A stretch of 64,000 nt of DNA from Pseudarthrobacter defluvii (lineage in GTDB: Bacteria > Actinomycetota > Actinomycetes > Actinomycetales > Micrococcaceae). Positions within the stretch are counted from its first letter, which is position 1, and each line of letters begins with the position of its first letter. The DNA lies in NCBI RefSeq assembly GCF_030816725.1, contig NZ_JAUSYG010000001.1:4154001-4218000 (forward strand), in the 5' to 3' direction. Below the pieces are notes generated by a model that saw only the letters and a list, made by a program, of their open reading frames with translations, did not search any database and was not told the origin of the DNA. Positions 23,095-31,813 of the stretch are shown in pieces. The translations under genes and the position numbers were made by a program.

Positions 23095-25580
23095 GAGTGT
23101 TCCTCCTTGGTGGCCACCGCCGGGGGTTCGACTGGTGCGATTGTCTCCTTGGCCTGTGCTGCCGGCCCGCCCGCCGTGGGCAGCACCCGTTTGCCTCCCC
23201 GTCCTTGGGTCGCGGGGCGCGAGGCTGTGGTGGTTGGGGCAAGGGCTGGTCCCACACCGTCGGCGATCTTTGTGACGCGGACCGCTGCGTTCTTCAGGAC
23301 GGGCTGTTTGGAGACCGGATCCCATTCAGTGATGGTCAGTTCGTTCGCGGCCCGGTGCCTGCTGTTTGGTGTTCCCCCCTCGTCCCAGTACCCGTAGTGG
23401 AACGGGGCGAAAATGCTGCCGTCCCGGATCCCGCTGACCCGTACCGGGGCGGTGATATGTCCCCGGCGTGATTCGACCTGGACAAGGTCGCCTTCCACCA
23501 GCCCCGCGGACTGGGCGTCGTTAACGGACATCTCCACCCATGCATCGGGAGCTGCCTGGTTCAGCTGAGGGGATCTGGCCGTTTTAGTCCGGGTGTGAAA
23601 ATGGTACACGGTGCGTCCGGTCGTAAACCGGAAGGGGTAGTCCTCATCCGGGGTCTCGTGCGCCGGCTGGTAGGGCGCAGTCTTGAAGATGGCCCGCCCT
23701 GCCGGATTCATGGCCTTGTAGGCTTCCGGGCCGACCGTAGCTCCGGTCAACAGGTCATGGCCGTAGGTTTCGCAGTACTCGGGGTCGGTGGCGAACACTC
23801 CGTCACGGTACATACGCACTGTGCCGTCTGGATGGTCCTCGTTGCACGGCCAGGGGACGCCGCTGCCGCCGCGGAGTTTGTCGTAGGTGATGCCGGTGTA
23901 GTCACAGGGACGCCCGCGCGTACATTCCTTCCAAGCGTTGAACGCGTCCTCCGGCCCTTTCCAGTCCAGCAGGGGCGATCCGTCACGCTGCGTGAAGCCC
24001 ATGCGCCGGGAGTAGTCCAGGAATGTATCCAGGTCGCTGCGGGCCTGTCCCGGAGGTTCCACCGCTTTCTCCGACAGGTGCACTGTGCGGTTCACGTTGG
24101 TGAACGTCCCAGTTTTCTCTCCCCACGCCGCCGCCGGCAACACCACGTCGGCGTATTGGGCGGTCTCGGTCAGGTACAGGTCCTGCACCACCAGGAACAG
24201 GCTGTCGGCGTTGAGGATGTCCCGGATCCGCGGCAGCTGAGGCATCGACACGGCCGGGTTGGTTGCTGAGATCCACAGGAACTCTATCGATCCCTGTTCG
24301 ACGTACCGGAAGATCTGCATGGCGTGGGTGGGCGGAGCCCAGTGCGGGATGATTGACGCATCGACGTTCCAGAGATCCGCGAGTTCCTGGACGTGCTCAG
24401 GGTTCTCCCAATTCCGGAACCCGGACAGATCCCCATCGGCTCCGCATTCGCGGTTGTTCTGGGCCGTTGGCTGGCCGTTCATCTGCAGGATCCCGCAGCC
24501 GGGCTTGCCCAAGAGCCCCCTGAGCAGGTGCAGGTTGTTCACCGCGCAGGAAGACGCGGTGGCTTGGGAGGACTGGTAAAAGCCCTGCAGGACCGTGGAC
24601 AGCACCCGGTCCGAGGTGCCGAAGATTTCCGCCGCCCGGCGCACATCCTCCGCGTTGACGCCGCAGGTCTGTGCCACGGCCTCGGGAGTCCACGGTTCCA
24701 CCGTGGTCCGCAGCTCGTCGACGTTCATCGTGTGCCGGTCGATATAGTCCTGATCGATCCAACCGTTGACGAACAGCTCCCGTACCAGCCCGTGCATCAA
24801 GGCCAGGTTGGTGCCGGGCCTGACCGGCAGGTGCACCTCTGCATGCCGGGCGACCTCGGTGTTTCGCGGGTCCACGCACACGATCCTGGGCTTGTCGGGG
24901 CCGGCGATCCGGTCAAGGACACGCGTCCACAGGACGGTCTGGCTTTCGGCCATGTTATGTCCGAACAGGAACATGGCATCGCACTCGTCAATATCGACGT
25001 AACTTCCCGGCTGCCCATCGGAGCCAAAGGATTCCTTCATGGCAGCGGCCGCGGTTGCGGTGCAAAGCCTGGTGTTGCCATCCATGTGAGGCGTGCCGAT
25101 ACCGGCTTTACCGACGATGGCCTGGGCGTAGTATTCCTCAGCAAACAACTGCCCGCTCGTGTAAAAGCCGTGCGAGAGAGGGCCTTTTTCATCCAGCAGG
25201 GTCCTGCTGCGGGCGACAATGCGTTCCATCGCCGTATCCCAGTCCGACTCGACCAGCACCCCGTTTTCCCGGACCAGTGGCTTGGTGAGACGGTCCTGGT
25301 TGTTCACCCCCTGCCAGCTCGCGAACAGGCCCTTCGGTCCCAGGCGGCCGTGGTTAACAATGTCCGCGGCCCTGCCGCGGACACCGACCATGGCCCCGTC
25401 CTTCACTGCGATGTCGATGCCGCATCCGTTACTGCAGAGCACGCACGCTGACTGTACCCACCGCTCCACCTCAGACTCCTGCACCCCCTCGGCAAGGACC
25501 TGGTCCACCCGGACCGGCCACCGCTCATCCCGGGCGAAGGGAGTACGAGTACCCCAAATCTCGGCAATACGATCAACCAT
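23091..25580 (-). CDS. Molybdopterin oxidoreductase (nitrate reductase / formate dehydrogenase-like)
   Basis: 829 aa. A CxxCxxxC motif (C46, C49, C53: SACVLCSNGCGID) starts the iron-sulfur domain, but where a fourth cysteine is expected the sequence is GRLGPKG (Gly81). The molybdenum ligand is probably Cys173 in NTRLCTATAAAAM, as in Nap-type enzymes. Molybdopterin-binding blocks follow (FGHNMAESQTVLW, CVDPRNTEVARHAEVHLPVRPGTNLALMHG) and the C-terminal barrel domain (ESRRGHITAPVRVSGIRDG). A 60-residue low-complexity tail ends it. No twin-arginine signal, so it is cytoplasmic. The start is MVDRI, with AAGGATC seven bases before it, rather than the ATG five codons earlier. The electron partner and substrate are unknown. 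Confidence 0.85.
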   Translation of the reverse strand: MVDRIAEIWGTRTPFARDERWPVRVDQVLAEGVQESEVERWVQSACVLCSNGCGIDIAVKDGAMVGVRGRAADIVNHGRLGPKGLFASWQGVNNQDRLTKPLVRENGVLVESDWDTAMERIVARSRTLLDEKGPLSHGFYTSGQLFAEEYYAQAIVGKAGIGTPHMDGNTRLCTATAAAAMKESFGSDGQPGSYVDIDECDAMFLFGHNMAESQTVLWTRVLDRIAGPDKPRIVCVDPRNTEVARHAEVHLPVRPGTNLALMHGLVRELFVNGWIDQDYIDRHTMNVDELRTTVEPWTPEAVAQTCGVNAEDVRRAAEIFGTSDRVLSTVLQGFYQSSQATASSCAVNNLHLLRGLLGKPGCGILQMNGQPTAQNNRECGADGDLSGFRNWENPEHVQELADLWNVDASIIPHWAPPTHAMQIFRYVEQGSIEFLWISATNPAVSMPQLPRIRDILNADSLFLVVQDLYLTETAQYADVVLPAAAWGEKTGTFTNVNRTVHLSEKAVEPPGQARSDLDTFLDYSRRMGFTQRDGSPLLDWKGPEDAFNAWKECTRGRPCDYTGITYDKLRGGSGVPWPCNEDHPDGTVRMYRDGVFATDPEYCETYGHDLLTGATVGPEAYKAMNPAGRAIFKTAPYQPAHETPDEDYPFRFTTGRTVYHFHTRTKTARSPQLNQAAPDAWVEMSVNDAQSAGLVEGDLVQVESRRGHITAPVRVSGIRDGSIFAPFHYGYWDEGGTPNSRHRAANELTITEWDPVSKQPVLKNAAVRVTKIADGVGPALAPTTTASRPATQGRGGKRVLPTAGGPAAQAKETIAPVEPPAVATKEEHS

Positions 25581-25898
25581 GACCGATCCTTCCATGCAGG
25601 GCTAAGGCCGCTGGTACGGCGGACCCCCTTGGAAGGCGGACGACGCCGGCGCCAGGCACTGCGGCTGCTGCAGGCACAGTGCATGAACACCCAGCATCAA
25701 TCCACCTTTGGGATCCTGAGACGATACGGTAGCCCCGTTACTTGCGTTGACGCAACAGTCAGCCTGGTCCGGGCGCCAACTGCTGCTGGGCATGCTGGCT
25801 TGATGTGAAATGACCGGGCGGAAAGGCAGTGCCACATTCCTCGTAATCGAAGCCAGCATTTGTCCAGCATTTCGAACTCAAGCCACTATGCTGGACAG
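25581..25898. other. Divergent intergenic region
   Basis: 318 bp between the molybdoenzyme and the D-2-hydroxyacid dehydrogenase. The right end carries the promoter and palindrome annotated at 25860-25897. The remainder has a GTTGACGCAAC palindrome-like stretch near 25746-25756 and no convincing ORF or RNA. Confidence 0.5.
25860..25897 (+). promoter_or_regulatory. Promoter with overlapping palindrome
   Basis: TTGTCC (25860-25865) and CACTAT (25884-25889) are 18 bp apart and would place the start of transcription within a few bases of the ATG at 25899, so the mRNA may be leaderless. TGTCCAGCAT at 25861-25870 is exactly complementary to ATGCTGGACA at 25888-25897. The pair brackets the promoter like an operator. 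Confidence 0.6.
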
Positions 25899-26951
25899 AT
25901 GACTTCCGCCAAAACTGTGGCCATCGCGGTCCCCCTTGAAGCCGAGCTTGTGGACCGGATCCGAGCCGTAGACCCGTCCGTCACCGTTCTCTACGAGCCT
26001 GACCTCCTGCCGCGGGAACGCTTCCCGGCCGATCACGCCGGCGATCCTTCCTTTAAACGCACGGAGGAACAGGAGGAGCGCTATTGGGCAATGCTCAACA
26101 GCGTCGAGGTACTCTACGGATTCCCCAACGAAAGCCCTGCGGGCCTGGCACGGGTCGCCCGGGAAAACCCAAGGCTGCAGTGGGTGCACGCCATGGCTGC
26201 AGGAGCGGGCGGTGCAGTCAAGGCGTCGGGGCTTGGGCAGGCCGTTCTGCAGAAGTTCAAAATCACCACCTCCGCCGGAGTCCATGCCCTCCCGCTCGCG
26301 GAATTCGCAGTCATGGGGATCCTGAACGGGTTCAAACGTACATCGGAACTCGGGCAGGACCAGGCAGCCAAGGTCTGGCCCGACCTGCGGGTCCCCACCC
26401 GCCTGGTCAACGGCTCGAACCTGGTAGTCACCGGACTCGGTGAAATCGGGCTGGAAACCGCGCGGATCGCCCGGGCGCTGGGCATGAACGTCAGCGGCAC
26501 CAAACGAAGCGTGGCACCCATCGACGGCATCGACGAGGTGGCGGACAACGCAGGCCTCCCCGCCCTCCTGACCACGGCAGACGCCGTCGTCAATACTCTG
26601 CCTGGCACGACATATACGGAAAAGCTGTTCAACCGTGAACTGTTTGCTGCCATGAAACCCGGAACAACGTTTATCAACGTCGGCCGCGGAACCGTGGTGG
26701 ATGAGGATGCCCTGCTGGAGGCGCTGGACAACGGCCAGGTGGGCTACGCGTGCCTGGATGTCTTCGCTGTGGAGCCGCTGCCGCAGGACAGCCCTCTGTG
26801 GGACCATCCCAAGGTGATGGTCTCGCCGCACACTTCGGCCCTTAGCGCCGCCGAGAACCGCCTCATCACCGAGCGCTTCTGCAGCAATCTCCGGATGTTC
26901 CTGGACGGCGGGGACCTCCCCCACCTCGTGGACACGGTGCACTTCTACTAG
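25899..26951 (+). CDS. D-2-hydroxyacid dehydrogenase
   Basis: 350 aa. The Rossmann motif VVTGLGEIGLETARIARALGM is near residue 178. The catalytic trio is visible: Arg in NVGRGTVVDEDALLEAL, Glu in LDVFAVEPLP and His in VSPHTSALS. The family reduces 2-keto acids or oxidises D-2-hydroxy acids with NAD(P)H; the substrate is not evident. The start is the ATG of MTSAKTVAIAVPLE; an upstream TTG in frame lies within the promoter. It is followed after 14 bp by a FAH-family gene and then by IclR and MHS transporter genes, a set typical for uptake and use of an organic acid. Confidence 0.88.
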   Translation: MTSAKTVAIAVPLEAELVDRIRAVDPSVTVLYEPDLLPRERFPADHAGDPSFKRTEEQEERYWAMLNSVEVLYGFPNESPAGLARVARENPRLQWVHAMAAGAGGAVKASGLGQAVLQKFKITTSAGVHALPLAEFAVMGILNGFKRTSELGQDQAAKVWPDLRVPTRLVNGSNLVVTGLGEIGLETARIARALGMNVSGTKRSVAPIDGIDEVADNAGLPALLTTADAVVNTLPGTTYTEKLFNRELFAAMKPGTTFINVGRGTVVDEDALLEALDNGQVGYACLDVFAVEPLPQDSPLWDHPKVMVSPHTSALSAAENRLITERFCSNLRMFLDGGDLPHLVDTVHFY

Positions 26952-26965
26952 GACGGGGCGGAAAA

Positions 26966-27703
26966 GTGCGCATCGCCAGAATCCAAACAGCAGCAGGTCC
27001 GCAGCACGCCGTTGAAAGCGACGGCACCTGGCACCACATCACCGACCCGTTCGAGGAAAGCCTCCGCTACACCGGCGGCGCCACCACCCACAGCGAGGCA
27101 ACGTTCCTCGCCCCGGTGACGCCCGCCGTCGTCCTGGGCATTGGCCATAACCGGACCTTGAATGACCACTCCCTTCCTATCCAGGCGTGGCACAAGTCCG
27201 TCCACACCGTGGCCGGACCGGGGGATGCCATTGTGGCGGCCCGCGACCGGGGCACCGTCCACGCGGAGGGTGAACTCGCCGTCGTTATCGGCAAGACAGC
27301 CACAAGCCTGACCGCTGAGAATGCGCTGGAACACGTCCTCGGCTACACCTGCGTCAACGACGTCACCAACGTGGACCAGAACGCGGTGGACGAGCGGAAC
27401 TTCCAGGGCAAGGCCGGCGTCAATTACACACCCCTGGGCCCCTGGATCGAAACCGAGCTCCTGGATCCCGAGCAGGCGGGCATCGACGTCTATGTCAACG
27501 GAACCGCCAAGGCCAACTCCGGCACATTCAACCTGCCTTCCACCGTGGTGGAGTGCCTGGTTTACGTCACGTCGTGGCTTACCCTCCAACCCGGCGATGT
27601 GGTGATGACCGGAGCACCCGGCACCGCGGTACCCGTGGAACCGGGGGAACGCGTGGACATCGCGGTGGAGGGCATTGGCACGCTGAGCAGCATCGTGGCC
27701 TGA
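26966..27703 (+). CDS. Fumarylacetoacetate-hydrolase-family protein
   Basis: 245 aa. The FAH fold is shown by VLGIGHNRTLNDH, the metal-binding EGELAVVIGKTA (E-x-E-x-x-V), GYTCVNDVTNVDQN and GPWIETELLDPEQ, ending with GDVVMTGAPGTA. Members are hydrolases, decarboxylases or isomerases of beta-diketo or oxo acids, often in aromatic or sugar-acid routes. The start is GTG with GGGGCGGAAAA upstream. It is probably in one transcript with the preceding dehydrogenase, so the two may act on successive intermediates. Confidence 0.87.
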   Translation: MRIARIQTAAGPQHAVESDGTWHHITDPFEESLRYTGGATTHSEATFLAPVTPAVVLGIGHNRTLNDHSLPIQAWHKSVHTVAGPGDAIVAARDRGTVHAEGELAVVIGKTATSLTAENALEHVLGYTCVNDVTNVDQNAVDERNFQGKAGVNYTPLGPWIETELLDPEQAGIDVYVNGTAKANSGTFNLPSTVVECLVYVTSWLTLQPGDVVMTGAPGTAVPVEPGERVDIAVEGIGTLSSIVA

Positions 27704-27742
27704 CAGCAGGGGTGAGCAACGCCAGGGCCCTTAGGATGGATA

Positions 27743-27762
27743 GCGTTCAGTTGACTGAACGC
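27743..27762. promoter_or_regulatory. Candidate IclR autoregulatory operator
   Basis: GCGTTCAGTTGACTGAACGC has perfect 9-bp arms around a two-base centre, 34 bp before the iclR-type start codon. GCGTTCAG recurs before the MHS transporter at 28643. Confidence 0.7.
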
Positions 27763-27796
27763 GACCCCACTCCGCCTTGGCGACCTAAGGAGAATC

Positions 27797-28594
27797 ATGG
27801 CCGATTCCCATATCCCCGCGTCATCCGACAAGCCGGGAGCCACCTCGCCGGCGCCGGCCGTTACGCGGGCGGCAGCCGTCCTGGACGCCCTCGCCGCCTC
27901 GGCTACCGGCCGCCTCACCCTGAGCGACCTCTCGCGTGAAGTGGGAATCCCGAAGTCGTCCACCTCCAACCTCCTGCTGGCTCTGGAGGAGGCGCGACTG
28001 ATCAGCCGGCAGGGCTCGGAGTTCACGCTGGGCCGCAAGCTGGTGGAACTGGGCGCCGCCTACCTTGGCCGGATGGATGAGGTCCAGGAGTTTTACCGCT
28101 ACTGCGAACAAGCCTCCGTCCTTTCCCGCGAAACGGTGCGGATCGCCATGCTGGACGGCACCAACGTGATCTACCTGGCCAGGTACGAGGGCCACCCTGC
28201 CGTGCGGCTCACGTCCAATATCGGCGACAAGATGCCCGTTTCCCTGTGCGCCGTGGGCAAGGCCCTGATCGCGCGGCTGCGCGACCATGACCTTGAGGAA
28301 ATGTTCCCCGACGACGCCGAACTGCCGGTGCTCACACCCAAGTCCCTGCGCACTGGCGCGGAACTAAAGGCGCAGTTGAAGGAGATCCGCGAGCAGGGTT
28401 TCGCCTTCGAGGACGAGGAATCCACTACCGGCGTGGTGTGCCTCGCCGTCTCCGTCCCCACCCGTGGAGCCCACGGCCCCAGCCTGGGACTGTCCGTAAC
28501 CGCCCTCAAGGCCACCTACACGCCGGAGCAGGGCTCCCAAATGGTCAAGGAACTGCAGGACCTGGCGCACTCCCTGGGCAACCCGATGGGATAG
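27797..28594 (+). CDS. IclR-family transcriptional regulator
   Basis: 265 aa. Winged helix-turn-helix near residues 18-75 (AAVLDALAASATGRLTLSDLSREVGIPKSSTSNLLLALEEARLI), then the IclR effector domain with GDKMPVSLCAVGKALIA and a GFAFEDEESTTGVVCLAVSV segment. AAGGAG before the ATG is a good ribosome binding site. Its neighbours suggest that it controls the dehydrogenase/FAH unit before it and the transporter after it. The near-perfect palindrome in its own promoter argues for autoregulation. Confidence 0.9.
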   Translation: MADSHIPASSDKPGATSPAPAVTRAAAVLDALAASATGRLTLSDLSREVGIPKSSTSNLLLALEEARLISRQGSEFTLGRKLVELGAAYLGRMDEVQEFYRYCEQASVLSRETVRIAMLDGTNVIYLARYEGHPAVRLTSNIGDKMPVSLCAVGKALIARLRDHDLEEMFPDDAELPVLTPKSLRTGAELKAQLKEIREQGFAFEDEESTTGVVCLAVSVPTRGAHGPSLGLSVTALKATYTPEQGSQMVKELQDLAHSLGNPMG

Positions 28595-28642
28595 GCCCGA
28601 ACGAGTCGGCCAGCGCACTCCAAGACCAGAAACAGTTGCGAA

Positions 28643-28672
28643 GCGTTCAGCTTGCTGTATTGTGTTCAGCAT
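28643..28672. promoter_or_regulatory. IclR-like half-sites before the MHS transporter
   Basis: GCGTTCAG at 28643-28650 repeats the arm of the palindrome before iclR, and TGTTCAGCAT at 28663-28672 differs by one base from TGTCCAGCAT before the dehydrogenase. Shared half-sites at three promoters suggest one regulator. Confidence 0.5.
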
Positions 28673-28747
28673 AGTGATCGACGCAACAGGTGTTGTCACT
28701 ATCCCACCAGGCCAACGGGGGCCTGGAGTGCATTAGAGGGAGTTTTC

Positions 28748-30097
28748 GTGACAACTCGTACTAACTCACCGCAGGCCACCACGGACGGCGCCGTCGTCGA
28801 TCCGGACCAATTGCGAAGGGCAACACTTGCCAGCTCCGTGGGATCCGCCCTGGAGTACTACGACTTCTACATCTATGGCCTTGCCTCGGCCCTGATCTTC
28901 GGTCCGCTGTTCTTTGCGCCGCTCGGGGAAAGCGGAGCGGTCATCGCCTCCTTCGCCACCTACGGCGTCGGCTTCGCCGCAAGACCCTTCGGCGGCGTGG
29001 TGTTCGGCTACATCGGTGACCGCTTCGGCCGCAAGATGGTGCTGATCCTCACCATCGGCCTCATGGGCCTGTCCAGCTGCGCCATCGGCCTGCTGCCCAC
29101 CTTTGAACAGGCCGGGATGCTGGGAGCTGTGCTGCTCGTGACGCTGCGCATCCTGCAGGGCCTGGGCGCCGGCGCCGAGCAGGCAGGCGCCACGACGCTC
29201 ATCTCCGAGGTGGCCCCGCGCCGCCGTCGTGGTTTCTTCGCATCCCTGCCGTTCGTCGGCATCCAGCTGGGCACCCTCCTGGGCGCCGGCACCTTCGCCC
29301 TGATGGCGCTGGCTGACAAGGAAGTCCTCCAGGGCTGGCTCTGGCGTGTTCCGTTCCTGGCGAGCGTCATCCTGATCGCGATCGCCGTCTTCATCAGGCT
29401 TCGGCTCAAGGAGACCCCCGTCTTCCAGGAACTCGAAAAGCACAAGGCCGTGGTCAAGAACCCCGTGGGCCAAATCTGGAAGCACTCCAAGAAGAACGTG
29501 CTGGTGGGCATCGGCCTGAGGATGGGCGAAAACGGCAACTCGTCCATCTATTCAGCGCTTCTGGTGTCTTTCATCAGCATGCCGGCCGGTGCCTTCGCCG
29601 GTGACAAGTTCATCGGCCCCACGGGCCTGCTGATCGCCGCGGGTTTCGCGGCGGTGATGGTTGTTGCCTTCGGCGCCCTCTCCGACCGGTTCGGTCGGGT
29701 TCCGGTTTACCGCTACGGCGCCCTCTTCCAGGCCCTCATCGCCCTGCCCGCGTTCTACCTGGTCACGCTTGGCAACGTCACCCTGGTCTGGGTGGTCATG
29801 GTGGTGGGCATCGCCCTCGGCGTGCAGGCCATGCTCGGCCCTCAGTGCGCCCTGCTCCCGGAACTCTTCGGCTCCCAGCACCGCTTCACCGGCGTGGCGC
29901 TCAGCCGTGAACTTTCCGCGGTGCTCGCCGGCGGCTTCGCCCCGATGATCGGCGTGGCCCTGTTGGCGGCGACCAACCATTCCTGGCTGGTGCCCGCGGT
30001 CTACTCACTGGTCCTGGCTGCCATATCGTTCGCCACCACGTTCTTCACCCCGGAGACCAATGGCCGCGACCTGGTGCTCGTGGAGGACGCCAGCTGA
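28748..30097 (+). CDS. MFS transporter, metabolite:H+ symporter (MHS) family
   Basis: 449 aa from a GTG preceded by GAGGGAG; an upstream in-frame start has no ribosome binding site. SSVGSALEYYDFYIYGLASALIF and FGYIGDRFGRKMVLILTI are MHS signatures (as in proline/betaine, shikimate and alpha-ketoglutarate symporters). About 12 helices. It probably imports the carboxylate handled by the dehydrogenase and FAH enzymes encoded upstream. It lies downstream of the IclR gene with its own promoter region carrying IclR-like half-sites. Confidence 0.88.
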   Translation: MTTRTNSPQATTDGAVVDPDQLRRATLASSVGSALEYYDFYIYGLASALIFGPLFFAPLGESGAVIASFATYGVGFAARPFGGVVFGYIGDRFGRKMVLILTIGLMGLSSCAIGLLPTFEQAGMLGAVLLVTLRILQGLGAGAEQAGATTLISEVAPRRRRGFFASLPFVGIQLGTLLGAGTFALMALADKEVLQGWLWRVPFLASVILIAIAVFIRLRLKETPVFQELEKHKAVVKNPVGQIWKHSKKNVLVGIGLRMGENGNSSIYSALLVSFISMPAGAFAGDKFIGPTGLLIAAGFAAVMVVAFGALSDRFGRVPVYRYGALFQALIALPAFYLVTLGNVTLVWVVMVVGIALGVQAMLGPQCALLPELFGSQHRFTGVALSRELSAVLAGGFAPMIGVALLAATNHSWLVPAVYSLVLAAISFATTFFTPETNGRDLVLVEDAS

Positions 30098-30250
30098 GCC
30101 AGGGCTGCACCGCCGCGGGCATGGGAACCACCGAAATCGTTGGGAAGACCTGCTATATCCTGATCTTTTGAAGCACGGTTCAGGGAGCAGCCGGGCTAAA
30201 GCACGTCGAACGGCCCGTCAGTGAATTCCAGCAGCGCATACCCAGGATCC

Positions 30251-30874
30251 ATGTCAGTGGACATCCCGCACAGCGATTTTCTCGACTGCCCCACCGGGCT
30301 CGTCGAGTACTACTTCGCCGACGGTAAATTCCGCTGGTCCGATGGGCTGTACCGCATGTACGGGTATGAGCGGGGCGAGGTGGTCCCTTCCATGGACATG
30401 GTGCTTCCGCACGTGGAGCCCGAAGACCGGGAAAAAGTCCAGGCGTACTGGGAGCACGTGGCCGCCCACGGCGGACCGGCATCCATATATGTGTCCATCC
30501 GGGACCGCAAGGACCGCCAGCACAAGTTGCTCTACTCTGCGGACTACATCCTGGAAGGATCTACACCGGTCGGGGTCTGGGGTGTGGTGGTGGACCTCAC
30601 CACCTCAATCCATACAGACCGGCACCAACTCGCCACCGAGGCGGTGGCCGCATCTGCGGTGAACCGGGCAGCCATCGAGCAGGCCAAGGGCATCCTGATG
30701 GGGCGCACCGGCGTCACCGCGGACGAAGCGTACGGGCTCATGAGCCAGTTGAGCCAGGATACGAACCGCAAGGTGTACGCGATTGCCCACGAAATCATCG
30801 AGCGCGCCACCACCCGGGCCGGAGAGCAGGCTGATGCCGGGGATCCGGAGAACCAAGACCATCCCCTGCTGTAA
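30251..30874 (+). CDS. PAS and ANTAR domain protein (RNA-binding antiterminator)
   Basis: 207 aa from the ATG of MSVDIPHSDFLDC, with AGGA just upstream. Residues about 10-125 form a PAS fold of the PAS_3 type (KFRWSDGLYRMYGYERGEVVPS, VEPEDREKVQAYWEHV). The C-terminal ANTAR domain reads NRAAIEQAKGILMGRTGVTADEAYGLMSQLSQDTNRKV, with the conserved AKGxLM motif. ANTAR proteins bind paired RNA hairpins and prevent termination. The PAS domain would sense a small ligand or redox state. No target hairpin pair is obvious close by. Confidence 0.88.
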   Translation: MSVDIPHSDFLDCPTGLVEYYFADGKFRWSDGLYRMYGYERGEVVPSMDMVLPHVEPEDREKVQAYWEHVAAHGGPASIYVSIRDRKDRQHKLLYSADYILEGSTPVGVWGVVVDLTTSIHTDRHQLATEAVAASAVNRAAIEQAKGILMGRTGVTADEAYGLMSQLSQDTNRKVYAIAHEIIERATTRAGEQADAGDPENQDHPLL

Positions 30875-30894
30875 CTGACGGACCGGAAGGTGAA

Positions 30895-31782
30895 CTATCC
30901 CTTCCGGTCGGCCCGGTAGGCGCTTGGGCTGACCCCGTGCAGACGGCGGAACTGGCGCGAAAAGTAGAACTGGTCCTGCAGGCCCACTTCCCGGCCCACC
31001 TGGGCGATGGACAGGTCAGTGGTGTCCAGAAGGTGCCGGGCCCGGGCCATCTTCAGGGCGGTGTGGTGGGCCAGGACTCCACCGCCCGTCGCTTCGCGGA
31101 ACAGCTTGCTGAGGTGTGACGGCGACACCCCCACCAGCGCGGCGAGTTCCGGCAGCCGGATGGTCCCGTCCGCCCGTTCCTCCAGGTAGTTCAGGGCCTG
31201 CTGGAGCGGCGTCCCCGTCTCCGGAACGCGGCGGTCCACCGCCAGCGTGGCCAGCAACTTCCACGCCATCCCGGCCGTGGCCACCAGCCGCGCCGGCGAC
31301 TGGTCTTTCTCCAGCGCAGTGATGATCTCATCCAGCATGGCTGTCAGCCGGTCCACGGCCAGCAGTGGAATGATGGGCCGGTCGGTCCCCACTCCGGCCT
31401 CGGCCACCAGCTCGAAAACGTCGCTGCCACGCACATGGCACCACCAGATCGTCCATGGATCGCCGGGCGCGGCACCGTACGCATGTGCCTGGCCGGTCCC
31501 GCCGGGAAGGACGACGGCGGCCCCCTTGCCGACCTCGGTCCGCGCACCGGCGGTTTCCACCCACCCCCGTCCGGCGACGCAGAGCACGATGATGGTTTCC
31601 TCGGCGCCGACCGGGCGGTAGCGTCCGTGGTCTTCCGCAGCAGGAAAGACGCCGGCGTCCGTAACCACCAGATGCCGGGTAATGGGACGGCTAAGAGCCT
31701 CACGGACCAGCGGACGCGGCACCACCACCAGCCGCTGGTTGGCGAAGCCGTGCGCCCGCTCCACGTCCGCTCCTTCCGTCAC
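30895..31782 (-). CDS. AraC-family regulator with cupin-type sensor domain
   Basis: 295 aa. The N-terminal arm/cupin region (IIVLCVAGRGWVETAG, AAVVLPGGTGQAHAYGA, WTIWWCHVRG) is the AraC/MelR-type sugar-binding domain. The C-terminal tandem helix-turn-helix includes VGVSPSHLSKLFREATGGGV and the ending VGLQDQFYFSRQFRRLHGVSPSAYR. It is 31 bp downstream of the GH35 gene and in the same direction, so it likely regulates the beta-galactoside operon that runs from 38800. It is convergent with the PAS-ANTAR gene. Confidence 0.88.
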   Translation of the reverse strand: MTEGADVERAHGFANQRLVVVPRPLVREALSRPITRHLVVTDAGVFPAAEDHGRYRPVGAEETIIVLCVAGRGWVETAGARTEVGKGAAVVLPGGTGQAHAYGAAPGDPWTIWWCHVRGSDVFELVAEAGVGTDRPIIPLLAVDRLTAMLDEIITALEKDQSPARLVATAGMAWKLLATLAVDRRVPETGTPLQQALNYLEERADGTIRLPELAALVGVSPSHLSKLFREATGGGVLAHHTALKMARARHLLDTTDLSIAQVGREVGLQDQFYFSRQFRRLHGVSPSAYRADRKG

Positions 31783-31813
31783 GAAATGTCCATCCTATGA
31801 CGGGAGCGGCGCA

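Noticed and set aside
24393..25451. Plus-strand open frame of 352 codons in the molybdoenzyme region
   Set aside because: Antisense shadow of the molybdopterin oxidoreductase.
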